DNA of 64,000 nt from Larkinella arboricola (GCF_003259745.1 NZ_QLMC01000001.1:1116001-1180000); one strand, 5' to 3'. Positions 28,801 to 36,299 are shown, counted from the first letter of the stretch. The notes: generated by a model from the sequence alone, not told the origin. Program-made: numbers and translations.

Positions 28801-29209
28801 TTGGCAATGCCGCTTCGTCGGGTAGCTGCGGTTTGGCACCAGCAGCGGGGGGCGATACCAGAATAATCTGCTGTCCTTCGACTTTGTAGTGGATTCTCAG
28901 GGGCACCAGAAGGCGGTTTAGTACACTTTCCAGACGCTCGTCAACGGCCGTGAGGGTTACTTTCCGATCGGCCTGGATGAGCAGGGAACTATACAGAAAA
29001 CGCACTTGAGCCGAACGGCTCAGTTGTTTGAGCGTCGATTTAATGTCCTGATCGACAATTCGGATGGTTACTTTCTTATGAAGCACTTCCTGCGCCTTGC
29101 TATCCCGGGCGAAGGAGAAGCTTGCCAGACCAGCGATCAGCAGGACCTGCAACAGCGAAAGTTTCATAAGCTTAATTAGAAAGGGTGAAATCCGGTCTGG
29201 ATTTTTCAT
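25892..29209 (-). CDS. SusC-type TonB-linked transporter with N-terminal STN signalling domain
   Basis: The start at 29209 gives 1105 residues beginning MKNPDRISPFLIKLMKLSLL, the usual leader for this class; an in-frame ATG at 29251 adds 14 unlikely residues. After the signal peptide (cleavage near SKAQ) comes an STN (secretin/TonB short N-terminal) domain at about 45-112 (VTIRIVDQDIKSTLKQLS). It is followed by a carboxypeptidase-D-like domain (ITGQVSDEKGEPLPGVNVVE), the plug with the RAANGVILITSKRG signature, and the barrel ending GGLNISF. STN domains pass the transport signal to a FecR anti-sigma protein, and the fecR gene lies directly upstream. It partners with the SusD encoded 32 bp downstream. 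Confidence 0.93.
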   Translation of the reverse strand: MKNPDRISPFLIKLMKLSLLQVLLIAGLASFSFARDSKAQEVLHKKVTIRIVDQDIKSTLKQLSRSAQVRFLYSSLLIQADRKVTLTAVDERLESVLNRLLVPLRIHYKVEGQQIILVSPPAAGAKPQLPDEAALPTPVDQTITGQVSDEKGEPLPGVNVVEKGTSRGTTTDNNGNYRFQISSGNVVLVFSSIGFTPQEVAVGNRQTLNIRLEADTKTLGEIVVVGYGTQARRNVTGSVAKVDLKVTENLPNTNVAQSLRGRVAGVQFIDNGRPGQGGSILVRGRRSITASNDPLIVLDGIFFNGSLAEINPNDIESMEILKDASAAAIYGSRAANGVILITSKRGKSDKPTIRVNSYYGVSGWSNRIKLLTPERYIEKTLDYRRQSGQEADPSQVAMYLQNTEAENYRNGKTINPWDEISQEAGIQSYDVSISGQSGRTNYLVSGAFVNENGLMLNDRAKRITLRSNLENRITDWLTVGVNATYARRDLSGVDVAINWGSMLSPFAKMYYDDAQTDPVRFPQDAQLVPNPIFNTLRRQNEEVYHNLFSNFYATINFPFVKGLSYRVNYSPNYRWQHNYTFEPAYQRNGDNILANVSKFNREDFDWVLENIVTYSRQFGQDHALDATLLYGRNHFGWESTTATASNLFNGANGWNNLGIAQTQQTQSNASAIEGISSMLRLNYHFKNRYLLTLTARRDGSSVFGASNKYATFPSAALAWIASDEAFLKSLTFIDLLKVRVSHGSVGNQAISPFQSLSRSGTSQYVFGDGSATYTGTFPSGMANTSLMWETTTSTNTALDFEVLKGRIGGTLEYYNMNTKNLLLNRSLPSATGFASVITNLGATNNRGFELTLNALAMQRGAFEWNTNVVFSTNRNRIVHIYNRDLNKDGREDDDLGNRWFIGKPVQVAYDYVIDGVYQDGEQLPTGYKPGFYRLKDINNDGKITTDDRAIIGQLEPRYRWGFTNSFRYGNFSLTVFLNSMQGWIRSFNQMIPSNNFPGGAANFPDNGWWTPENKSNTMASLVYTNPYGHGYYVSRNFVRVQDVALAYEFPKTLLNRLKIGTLRAYISGKNLLTFTKYPGFDPEIGSEASGYPMPRSFTGGLNISF

Positions 29210-29422
29210 AACTTGGCTTGTTTTTGGTTCGTTTCTACGGGAAATGGGCAAAAACCACCTCTTAACGCCCGAAAGGGCGTCTTACTTCGGTGAGGAGGCT
29301 TGCTTGAGTCGGTGATGCTAGGCCCATCACCGACTTGCTTTGCGGAAAATCGGGGGAGTGTAAAGGTCGCTTAGTCGGTCATAGACAGGGATTAAAGGTT
29401 AGAACAGGGTTAGTTTAATAAG
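29210..29422 (-). promoter_or_regulatory. fecR-susC gap with two hairpins
   Basis: This 213-bp gap separates fecR from the STN-susC gene. On the transcribed (minus) strand the first hairpin pairs 29325-29334 with 29308-29317 (10 bp, perfect). The second pairs 29275-29280 with 29265-29270 (6 bp, four-base loop) and is followed by a GT-rich run with five Ts. The second hairpin lies 55 bp before the susC ATG. The pair could form a terminator or processing site that separates regulator from transporter expression, or an attenuator (inference). Confidence 0.5.
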
Positions 29423-30538
29423 TTACCGGCAACCGGAGCTGCTGATGACGATCTGCCCGTCGAGTACTTCATAACTGGCTCCCACCGCCTGACAGATGAA
29501 ACGGAGTTTCTGATACAGGGTTTCATCCATAAATTCGGCGGTAATGGGGCAGTGGCGCAGTAATTCTTCGTCATAGACAATGTCGATACCGTATGCTTTC
29601 TCCAGGCGTTGCAGCACGTCCGTTACCGGCTGATCGTCAAAAGTCATCAGGGCTTCGCCGGTTTTTGGGGCCACCAGTTCCGGTATTTTTACCAGGCTTT
29701 TTTGCAGGCTTTCCGTTTTCCGGTTGTACACCACTTCCTGATTCGGAATCAGGAGAACGCCCGTGCCTTCATGGTCGGCGACCGGCCCTTTCCGAAAGGT
29801 TTTTTGAGTGTACACGGATACTTTGCCGGTTCGTACGGCCACTTCTACTTGGGTATCATTATCAAAAGCCCGAATCCGAAAGCTGGTTCCCAGCACTTTT
29901 GTAACAGTTTCGTTGGCGTAAATCAAAAACGGCTTTCGGGGGTTGGGGGCAACTTCAAAAAAGGCTTCGCCCGACAAATACACTTCCCGGAAATCGCCCG
30001 AAAACTTTGCGGGATAGCTGATCCGGCTGTTTTTCTCCAGACGAATCGCCGAGCCGTCCGCCAGCAGAAGCGTCTGCGGCTGGGCCGAATGGTTCACTTT
30101 TTCAAGCAGCGCAACCGGGGCTTTGGCTTTGGCTTTTAGTTGATGATAGCTAACTGCCGGGGACTGAGCGGTTTGGTAATAGCGCCAGCCTAAGCCAAGC
30201 CCCAGCACCAGTAGAATCGAAGCCGCCACCGTCAGCCAGGAACTCCAACGGATTTCTATTCTCCTTTCGGCAACGGCTTCCGCTTCTGCTGTGGATTTTC
30301 GGCGACGGGCTTCCTGAACCAGTCTGGTCACTTCCTGACGCATTTCTCCGTCCGAAATTGGATCCGGCTGTCGTTTCAGCGTGTATACCAGTGCTTTGGC
30401 CTGATTCAGCATCTCCTCCTGGTCCGGATGATGTTTTCGCCAGTTCTGCCAGAACACGGCCGCTTCCTGATCGCCCTCGATCCAGGCATGGAACGAGTCG
30501 TCGAGCAGAAAGTCTTCTATTTTTTGGTATTGCTTCAT
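29423..30538 (-). CDS. FecR-type anti-sigma factor
   Basis: The 371-residue protein has a cytoplasmic N-terminal domain (residues 1-98, MKQYQKIEDFLLDDSF), one membrane helix at about 101-118 (WLTVAASILLVLGLGLGW), and a periplasmic FecR domain at about 150-250 (LLADGSAIRLEKNSRISYP). It ends in a DUF4974-like domain (VTDVLQRLEKAYGIDIVYDEELL). It should hold the ECF sigma factor at the membrane and release it when the STN-SusC transporter is loaded. An in-frame ATG at 30598 would add 20 residues; the one at 30538 is the family start. It is divergent from the sigma gene and upstream of susC. Confidence 0.92.
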   Translation of the reverse strand: MKQYQKIEDFLLDDSFHAWIEGDQEAAVFWQNWRKHHPDQEEMLNQAKALVYTLKRQPDPISDGEMRQEVTRLVQEARRRKSTAEAEAVAERRIEIRWSSWLTVAASILLVLGLGLGWRYYQTAQSPAVSYHQLKAKAKAPVALLEKVNHSAQPQTLLLADGSAIRLEKNSRISYPAKFSGDFREVYLSGEAFFEVAPNPRKPFLIYANETVTKVLGTSFRIRAFDNDTQVEVAVRTGKVSVYTQKTFRKGPVADHEGTGVLLIPNQEVVYNRKTESLQKSLVKIPELVAPKTGEALMTFDDQPVTDVLQRLEKAYGIDIVYDEELLRHCPITAEFMDETLYQKLRFICQAVGASYEVLDGQIVISSSGCR

Positions 30539-30762
30539 GGCGATACAACACGGTGCCTTTTGTATAGGGAGAGACAGCCTGCCGGGTGGAATAATCAAAA
30601 AAAAACGTATTATTTTTCAACTATTCCCGGTCTCATCCGTCGGAAGGCAGTATATCAAACAGTTAGCGTTTCTTTATAGAGGAGCGGGTAACGGCCATTG
30701 ACTGGTTTGCGGAGGAGCGCCAAACCGGTGTTTGAAGTCTAATTTCTCTTTGTTGAGCACGT
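30539..30762. promoter_or_regulatory. Divergent fecR / sigma-factor promoter region
   Basis: A 224-bp gap lies between the divergent fecR and ECF sigma genes, with A/T runs at 30596-30618. TCTCTTTG at 30745-30752 resembles a -7 box but lacks the usual A at position 2 and lies only 10 bp before the sigma ATG. No clean promoter can be assigned. Confidence 0.35.
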
Positions 30763-31386
30763 ATGGCCAATTTTTCACTTTCCGATCCGGCTTCTGGTTT
30801 TCAGACCGATGCGGAACTATGGCGGCAATTCAAGGGTGATGATGAACTGGCGTTTGGAATGCTGGCCGAACGGTATTACAAACGCCTGTATGGCTACGGC
30901 AGTAAGTTTTCCAGAGACGGCGAATTCATCAAAGACTGCATTCAGGATTTATTTCTGGAGTTGTGGGATAAACGCCATAACCTGAGTGTGCCGGACTCGG
31001 TGAAGCTCTACCTGCTGATCTCGCTCCGGCGGAAAATGCAGCGCAAACGCAGTGAACTGAAGTGGATGGAAGACTGGGAAGAACTTTCGTTCGAGTCGGA
31101 TCGGGTGGGGACCTTTCCCATCGAAACCGCCATCATCGAAGACGAAGCCAGCCAGTATTACATCCGGAAACTGCAACTGCTCATTCCCAAGCTTTCCCGC
31201 CGTCAGCAGGAAATTATCTACCTGCGGTTTTACGAAAACCTCGATAACCAGGCGATTGCAGAACTGATGTCGCTCAGCCGTCAGGGCGTTGCCAATCTGC
31301 TTTGGCGAACCCTCCGGGAACTGAAAGATTACTGGTATGTCGGACTTAATTCGCTGTTCATCCTCTGGATGGTACTGCTGCGCTAG
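30763..31386 (+). CDS. ECF-type RNA polymerase sigma factor
   Basis: The 207-residue protein has sigma region 2 near residues 22-75 (DDELAFGMLAERYYKRLYGYG, then FIKDCIQDLFLELWDKR). Region 4 lies near 140-190 (LSRRQQEIIYLRFYENLDNQAIAEL, then SLSRQGVANLLWRTLRELK). The layout fits the Bacteroidota FecI-like group that drives SusC/SusD operons. It is divergent from its presumed anti-sigma FecR and should switch on the STN-SusC, SusD and GH97 genes. The last 13 residues after the DNA-binding region (LNSLFILWMVLLR) are markedly hydrophobic, an odd tail that could touch FecR or the membrane. Confidence 0.92.
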   Translation: MANFSLSDPASGFQTDAELWRQFKGDDELAFGMLAERYYKRLYGYGSKFSRDGEFIKDCIQDLFLELWDKRHNLSVPDSVKLYLLISLRRKMQRKRSELKWMEDWEELSFESDRVGTFPIETAIIEDEASQYYIRKLQLLIPKLSRRQQEIIYLRFYENLDNQAIAELMSLSRQGVANLLWRTLRELKDYWYVGLNSLFILWMVLLR

Positions 31387-31545
31387 CCGGAAGCCGAAGC
31401 CCTTCGTTGCCAAGGGATTGCCATTCAGCAAATAAACAAACCATTCCTATAAAATCGGTGTCCGGCTATACGACGGGGCCGTATCTTGCCTAGATAGATC
31501 CGGGTTCTTTCCGAACCGTGTCCCGGAACGTTGATCTCCTCCGTC

Positions 31546-32709
31546 ATGCGCAAAAAAACATTGGGTCATCAGCCTGCCAAACCCCAAAAATCCTTCCTCC
31601 GGGAGTGGTTCAATTCGCTTCTGTTTGCGGTCATTGCCGCCACCCTGATCCGGTTTTTGACGTTTGAAGCCTACGCCATTCCGACGCCGTCGATGGAAAA
31701 CAGCCTGATGGTGGGCGATTTTCTGTTTGTCAGCAAACTGCACTACGGTATTCGGACGCCCCGAACTCCGCTGCAAATTCCGCTCACGCACCAGTCCATC
31801 TGGGGGACGAAAATACCGTCGTACAGTGACCTGATTCAGTTGCCGTCGTTCCGGTTGCCCGGTTTTACGACGGTGAAAAATGGCGATGTGGTGGTGTTCA
31901 ACTTTCCTCCGCCCAAACCCGGCGAGCCCGATCACCCGGTCGATCTGCGGACGAATCTGATCAAACGCTGTATTGGGATTCCGGGCGACCGGCTGGAAAT
32001 CCGGCAGGAAAAGGTTTACATCAACGGCAAGGCGTTTCCGGCTCCGGCCCGCTCCCAAACTAGTTATTTTATCCGCACATCGGAGGTGCTGAACGAACGG
32101 TTTTTCCGGAAATACAACATTGTCAACGATTACAATTCGGCAGAAGGGCCGTTTATCAACTGGCAACCCGTTGAGCAATACGACGAAGCAGCCAAAACAT
32201 CGGCGCTGGTGGGCTATCAGGTGACCACCACGGCGGAAACCATCGCCAGAATCAGGGCGCTCGACTGGGTAAAAGCCGTTGAACCCCTGACCGAACCCGC
32301 AGGCCAGCCGGAGCCGGGCATATACGGCGGAGCGACCCACGAATGGAACCGCGACAATTTTGGTCCGCTCACCATTCCGAAAGAAGGGCAGACCATCCCG
32401 ATTAACCCGCAAACCATTGCCGTGTACGGCCCCGTCATCAGCCGGTACGACGGCAACGAGAAGGTAGAAATAACGCCCAACAGCATCAAAATTGACGGAA
32501 AACCGATTCAGTCGTATACCTTCAAACAGGATTATTACTTCATGATGGGCGACAATCGCCATAATTCCGACGATTCCCGCTATTGGGGTTTCGTGCCGAA
32601 GGATCATATCGTGGGCAAAGCGGTTTTCGTCTGGATGTCCATCGACCCCACACCCGCGACGGCGTGGGCCAAAATCCGCTGGAACCGGCTGTTTCGGGTC
32701 ATTGAATGA
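31546..32709 (+). CDS. lepB: Signal peptidase I
   Basis: The 387-residue membrane protease removes signal peptides from exported proteins. It has a single N-terminal helix (residues about 23-40), the nucleophile Ser49 in IPTPSMENSL and the general base Lys140 in NLIKRCIGIPGD. The later box MMGDNRHNSDDSRYWGFVP is near the C-terminus. Roughly 170 residues separate the Lys box from this last box, and they carry a long insertion, a form common in Bacteroidota. The ATG at 31546 is preferred to the in-frame TTG at 31531. The many lipoproteins here use signal peptidase II instead; this enzyme would serve the SusC proteins and other non-lipoproteins. The next gene starts 25 bp after the stop. Confidence 0.93.
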   Translation: MRKKTLGHQPAKPQKSFLREWFNSLLFAVIAATLIRFLTFEAYAIPTPSMENSLMVGDFLFVSKLHYGIRTPRTPLQIPLTHQSIWGTKIPSYSDLIQLPSFRLPGFTTVKNGDVVVFNFPPPKPGEPDHPVDLRTNLIKRCIGIPGDRLEIRQEKVYINGKAFPAPARSQTSYFIRTSEVLNERFFRKYNIVNDYNSAEGPFINWQPVEQYDEAAKTSALVGYQVTTTAETIARIRALDWVKAVEPLTEPAGQPEPGIYGGATHEWNRDNFGPLTIPKEGQTIPINPQTIAVYGPVISRYDGNEKVEITPNSIKIDGKPIQSYTFKQDYYFMMGDNRHNSDDSRYWGFVPKDHIVGKAVFVWMSIDPTPATAWAKIRWNRLFRVIE

Positions 32710-32734
32710 TGGGTTTGCCACTAACAACCATCCT

Positions 32735-33037
32735 ATGCTTTATTACACGCAGATTCTGTTTGTAAAACCGGGTCAGGAAACGGTCTTTCATTCATTTGAG
32801 GACCAGGTTCTGCCCCTGCTTGAACGCTACAACGGCGAATTGATTTACCGAATCAGACCGTCGGAATCCTCGGTTATTGCTACCACGTTGGGGTACCCGT
32901 ACGAAATCCATCTGGTTACGTTTAAGGCCCGGGCGGACTTTGAAGCCTACCGTGACGACCCGGAACGGAAGCGCCATCTGGCCTTGAAAGATCAATCCAT
33001 CGACCGCGTTTTGCTCATTGAAGGGGCCGCGCTGTGA
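32735..33037 (+). CDS. Small DUF1330/antibiotic-monooxygenase-like dimeric alpha/beta-barrel protein
   Basis: This 100-residue protein has the alternating strand-helix pattern of dimeric ferredoxin-like barrels: YYTQILFVKPGQETVFHSFE at the start, a middle strand ELIYRIRP, then YEIHLVTFKARADFEAYRDDP, the phrase most typical of DUF1330-like proteins. No catalytic residue can be assigned. An in-frame ATG at 32702 overlaps the signal peptidase gene and adds 11 residues, so 32735 is preferred. The 25-bp gap suggests co-transcription with lepB, without an evident functional link. Confidence 0.75.
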   Translation: MLYYTQILFVKPGQETVFHSFEDQVLPLLERYNGELIYRIRPSESSVIATTLGYPYEIHLVTFKARADFEAYRDDPERKRHLALKDQSIDRVLLIEGAAL

Positions 33038-33113
33038 AGCAGGATGCTTGTATTCTGCGTAATTTTCGGTAAAGTTGCCGGAATTATGTTCTGCTGATAC
33101 ATCCTTATAACGT

Positions 33114-33905
33114 ATGGAAACCGTCCTTGATCTGAGACTTGCTGTATTGATCGACGCCGATAATGTTCCGTATTCCAACGTGCGGGGCATGCTGGAAGAA
33201 ATTGCCAAGTACGGAACCCCGACCTTTAAACGAATTTATGCCGACTGGACCAAGCCGACCGTGGCTGGCTGGAAAACCGTATTGCTTGAAAATGCCATTA
33301 CGCCCATTCAGCAGTATAGCTACACAACCGGCAAAAATGCCACGGATTCGGCCATGATCATTGATGCTATGGATATTCTGTATACCGGACGCGTCGACGG
33401 CTTTTGTATCGTTTCGAGTGATAGCGATTTTACGCGGCTGGCAACCCGACTGCGCGAAGCAGGCATGAAAGTGTTTGGGATTGGCGAAAAGAAAACGCCA
33501 ACGCCTTTTATATCCGCCTGTAATCGATTTATCTACCTGGAGATTCTGAAAAAGAACGAGGAGGTACCCGTGCTCGTCCCCAAAACCCGATCCAGGAAGA
33601 AAGCCGTGGCAAAACCGGCCGAAACCCCGATAAAACCGGTTAAGGAACCCGAAGCGATTGGTAAACTAACACCGGAGGTCATCAAGATGCTCGCTGACAG
33701 CATCAACGACCTGGCCGACGAATCCGGCTGGACCTTTCTGGGTGAACTGGGCAATCTGTTGCCCAAAAAACAGGCCGATTTCGACCCCCGGAATTATGGA
33801 TTTAAAAAGCTGGTTCCGCTGCTGAAAAGCGTCGACCAATTTGAGGTGGACGAGCGGGACACGGGCAAGAGGAATATGAAACTGGTGTACGTACGCGTGA
33901 AATAA
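33114..33905 (+). CDS. NYN-domain (PIN-like) protein with C-terminal OST-HTH/LOTUS domain
   Basis: The 263-residue protein starts with a NYN domain (residues about 8-150). The acidic residues expected for a metal-dependent RNase fold are visible in LAVLIDADNVPYSNV, NATDSAMIIDAMDILY and FCIVSSDSDFTRLATRL. A basic, Pro-rich linker (about 155-180) leads to a LOTUS-like domain at about 185-263 (EVIKMLADSINDLADESGWTF, then LPKKQADFDPRNYGFKKL). The closest known architecture is the LabA/limkain-b1 type, linked to RNA binding or cleavage; the cellular role of bacterial members is mostly unknown. It stands alone, 76 bp after the DUF1330-like gene. Confidence 0.87.
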   Translation: METVLDLRLAVLIDADNVPYSNVRGMLEEIAKYGTPTFKRIYADWTKPTVAGWKTVLLENAITPIQQYSYTTGKNATDSAMIIDAMDILYTGRVDGFCIVSSDSDFTRLATRLREAGMKVFGIGEKKTPTPFISACNRFIYLEILKKNEEVPVLVPKTRSRKKAVAKPAETPIKPVKEPEAIGKLTPEVIKMLADSINDLADESGWTFLGELGNLLPKKQADFDPRNYGFKKLVPLLKSVDQFEVDERDTGKRNMKLVYVRVK

Positions 33906-34006
33906 CCGCTTCAGTGCCGGTTTTTGACAGGTCAAGCCGCTAATCCGGCCTATCAAATACCTTTTTCGTGCGTTTTTTCGGTCTGTCGGCTTGCTTTGTA
34001 AAAAGT

Positions 34007-34876
34007 ATGGCAGAAATGAACACGACAGGCATTGTTGAGGTCGAAGGCTTCAAGCTGGGTTACAAAGTGGAGGGTGCGGGCCTTCCGGCGCTGGTGATTG
34101 GCAGTACGGTTTATTACCCACGAACGTTTGTGGGCAACCTCCGGCAGCACTTACAACTGATCTTTATCGACCACCGGGGGTTTGTGCCGCCCCCGCCCGG
34201 CGACTGGCAAGACGAAGATTTTAGACTGGAAGTGCTACTGAACGATATTGAAGCCGTCCGGAAGGCATTGAAGCTGGAACGGTTCGTCGTCATCGGGCAT
34301 TCGGGGCACGCGTTTCTGGCTCTCGAATACGCCAAACGGTACCCGCAGCACGTTTCGCAGGTCGTGATGATTGGGGCCAGCCCGGATTATAGCGAAGCCA
34401 CTACCCAGGCCCGTTGGGCATTTTTTGAAAAAGACACTACTCCGGAGCGCAAGGCGGTTTTTGAAGCGAGCATGGCGCAACTGCCGCAACGGATTGCCGC
34501 CGATCCCGAACGCCGGTTTGTGCAAATGTGCCTCTGCGCCGGTCCCGCCAGTTGGTACGATTACCGGTTTGACGCGACGGCTTTGTGGGAGGGCGTATAC
34601 ACCAATATGCAGGTTTTCGATTACGTCTGGGGCGTGGTTTTTCGGGACATTGACATCACCGCTGGACTGGAAAAGCTGGATAGTCCGGTGTTGCTGGCCT
34701 TGGGGCGGTATGATTACCTGACGGGTCTGCCGTTCCTGTGGGACGAGGTGCAGCATCGGTTCAGCAACCTCACCCTTCGAATTTTCGAAAAAAGCGCCCA
34801 CACGCCCCAACTCGAAGAACCCGACCGGTTTAACCGGGAATTAGTAAACTGGCTGCGAACCGGACGACCGGAATAG
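34007..34876 (+). CDS. Alpha/beta-fold hydrolase
   Basis: The 289-residue protein has the alpha/beta hydrolase layout: oxyanion region near LVIGSTVYY, strand IFIDHRGFVPP, nucleophile elbow GHSGHA with Ser99, an acidic residue candidate in LALGRYDYLTG and the catalytic His265 in KSAHTPQLEEP. A cap region occupies about 130-205. It has no signal peptide, so it is cytoplasmic. The closest general group is the proline-iminopeptidase/haloalkane-dehalogenase-like superfamily, but the substrate cannot be read from sequence. The start at 34007 removes 13 doubtful upstream residues; a second Met follows at residue 4. The stop codon lies inside a strong hairpin shared with the convergent gene. Confidence 0.87.
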   Translation: MAEMNTTGIVEVEGFKLGYKVEGAGLPALVIGSTVYYPRTFVGNLRQHLQLIFIDHRGFVPPPPGDWQDEDFRLEVLLNDIEAVRKALKLERFVVIGHSGHAFLALEYAKRYPQHVSQVVMIGASPDYSEATTQARWAFFEKDTTPERKAVFEASMAQLPQRIAADPERRFVQMCLCAGPASWYDYRFDATALWEGVYTNMQVFDYVWGVVFRDIDITAGLEKLDSPVLLALGRYDYLTGLPFLWDEVQHRFSNLTLRIFEKSAHTPQLEEPDRFNRELVNWLRTGRPE

Positions 34877-34889
34877 TCCGGTTCGCAGC
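34852..34889. terminator. Convergent hairpin overlapping the hydrolase stop codon
   Basis: GCTGCGAACCGGAC (34852-34865) pairs perfectly with 34876-34889, a 14-bp stem with a 10-base loop containing most of the hydrolase stop codon. A short TTTT follows on the plus strand. It separates the convergent hydrolase and haloperoxidase-like genes, whose stops are 21 bp apart. Confidence 0.65.
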
Positions 34890-34896
34890 TACGGTT

Positions 34897-36192
34897 TTAC
34901 TGGATTTTCTTTACGACCCATTCGCCCACGTTGAGTCCCTGCGCCCGGCCCTGATCGATGGCGTCCATGAAGTGAATCCCGCCGTAAAACCGTGACAGAC
35001 CCGCTTCAATGGCGGCTTCCCGGAACGATTTGAACGAACGCGCTTTCAGGCCGTAGCGTTCCTCAACGGTATCGGTGTATTCAAAATTATCACCGAAAAA
35101 GTGGGTTAGAATCACTTCCGAAGCCGACGAAATCGTGGAATGTCCGCTCAGGTATTCCGGAAACGGGGGCGTTTGCAGGAACGGTTTCCAGGTCGGATCG
35201 ATAAGCTGGCGGACAGCGGTTTCGGGCCGGATGCGGTCGCTGCGGTATTTCTCGTCCCAGCACGCTAGAAAACCGTCCATCAAACCGATGGCAACCGCTG
35301 TATGAATTTTCAACGATTCCGCGAAACTCTTCTTTGCCTGGGCGCAGGCGATGCCGGTAATGCCCAGCCAGTGCGCGCCGGGTGAAATCTTTTTCAAGCC
35401 CACCAGCATGTGACCGTTATTTTCGAGCGCAAACGGGTTGCAGTCCCAGAAAGCAGCAATATGTCGTTGCTCGTCCGTTAACGTACCGCTTCCGGCTTGG
35501 TGGTTTTGCACCAGTAACCGGTAAAAAGCTGATTTTTTTTCTTTGGAAAACCGCACCGGCGGCACGGGTTTAAACTGCGTGGCCGAGTCCAGCGTAAAGG
35601 GCCGGACGGTATTGAAATACGGTTCCACTGGCGCAAAGTAGCCCGGTGGGGTGGGATACCACGTTCCTTCTTTGCCGGAGGGCGTGTAGCGCGGGTAGTT
35701 GCTGATTTTATTGTACCGGTCGGCTTTGGCATATTTCAGTATCTGCTGGCTAATCTGCTGGGCGTAGCTGAGGGAGCTTTCAATGACGTCGTCGGAAAAG
35801 CCTACGGCGCGGCACGAATCCAGCAACTGCTTTTCCAGCGTTTCCATCCGCTTGCCCGACGGCTGCATTTTCTGGGCGGTTTTCATCATGGCCAATACGG
35901 CGCTCAGATCGGTGGAAAAGCCGTCGGCATCTTTCGGTTTTTCAATAACCGGGTACTCGTTCAGCACACCGTGCATACTCCGGTACGCCTTGTCGTTCTG
36001 GGCCACCACTTCGTAACCCGCCAGACAGGCGTAGGCGAAAAACCGGGCGGCCAGGGGCGGGTTGGTCACGTCGTGGATCATGACCTCGGTCATTTCGTCA
36101 ACGACTTTGGTGATCTCCCGGCTACTGAGTTCCGGGGCTTTTTTGGTCTGGCAACTACTAAGAATAAGGAAGAAAAAGAGGAGTTTTTTCAT
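34897..36192 (-). CDS. Vanadium-dependent haloperoxidase-like lipoprotein (PAP2 superfamily)
   Basis: The 431-residue protein has a short lipoprotein signal (lipobox SSC, Cys14). An all-helical body carries the vanadate/phosphate-binding motifs of the haloperoxidase and PAP2 superfamily: DRIRPETAVRQL, then FPEYLSGHSTISSAS, then SRFYGGIHFMDAIDQG. The Arg, His-Ser and His residues expected to hold vanadate or phosphate are all present. It could be a haloperoxidase or an acid-phosphatase-like enzyme; sequence alone does not decide. It is downstream of the FG-GAP/ASPIC gene in the same direction, with a 107-bp gap that holds an inverted repeat. It probably acts in the periplasm or at the outer membrane. 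Confidence 0.87.
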   Translation of the reverse strand: MKKLLFFFLILSSCQTKKAPELSSREITKVVDEMTEVMIHDVTNPPLAARFFAYACLAGYEVVAQNDKAYRSMHGVLNEYPVIEKPKDADGFSTDLSAVLAMMKTAQKMQPSGKRMETLEKQLLDSCRAVGFSDDVIESSLSYAQQISQQILKYAKADRYNKISNYPRYTPSGKEGTWYPTPPGYFAPVEPYFNTVRPFTLDSATQFKPVPPVRFSKEKKSAFYRLLVQNHQAGSGTLTDEQRHIAAFWDCNPFALENNGHMLVGLKKISPGAHWLGITGIACAQAKKSFAESLKIHTAVAIGLMDGFLACWDEKYRSDRIRPETAVRQLIDPTWKPFLQTPPFPEYLSGHSTISSASEVILTHFFGDNFEYTDTVEERYGLKARSFKSFREAAIEAGLSRFYGGIHFMDAIDQGRAQGLNVGEWVVKKIQ

Positions 36193-36208
36193 GGAGACTG
36201 AAAAGCTA

Positions 36209-36289
36209 TTTCGCAGAGTTAAGCGGAGATAAAAGGAGTTAAGCAGAGTCTTTGCGTACCTCTGATTTCCTCCGCTTGACTCTGCGAAA
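36209..36289. repeat. Intergenic inverted repeat, CTCTGCG/GTTAAGCGGAG family, copy 3
   Basis: Twenty bases at 36209-36228 (TTTCGCAGAGTTAAGCGGAG) pair with 36270-36289, 19 of 20 matching. The loop holds another GGAGTTAAGCAGAG unit. It is the most complete of the three copies and sits between the ASPIC gene and the haloperoxidase-like gene on the same strand, where it may reduce read-through. Confidence 0.7.
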
Positions 36290-36299
36290 CAATAAATTT

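Noticed and set aside
30745-30752. Possible -7 box TCTCTTTG before the sigma gene
   Set aside because: It lacks the conserved A and is only 10 bp from the ATG; noted in the divergent region but not called as a promoter.
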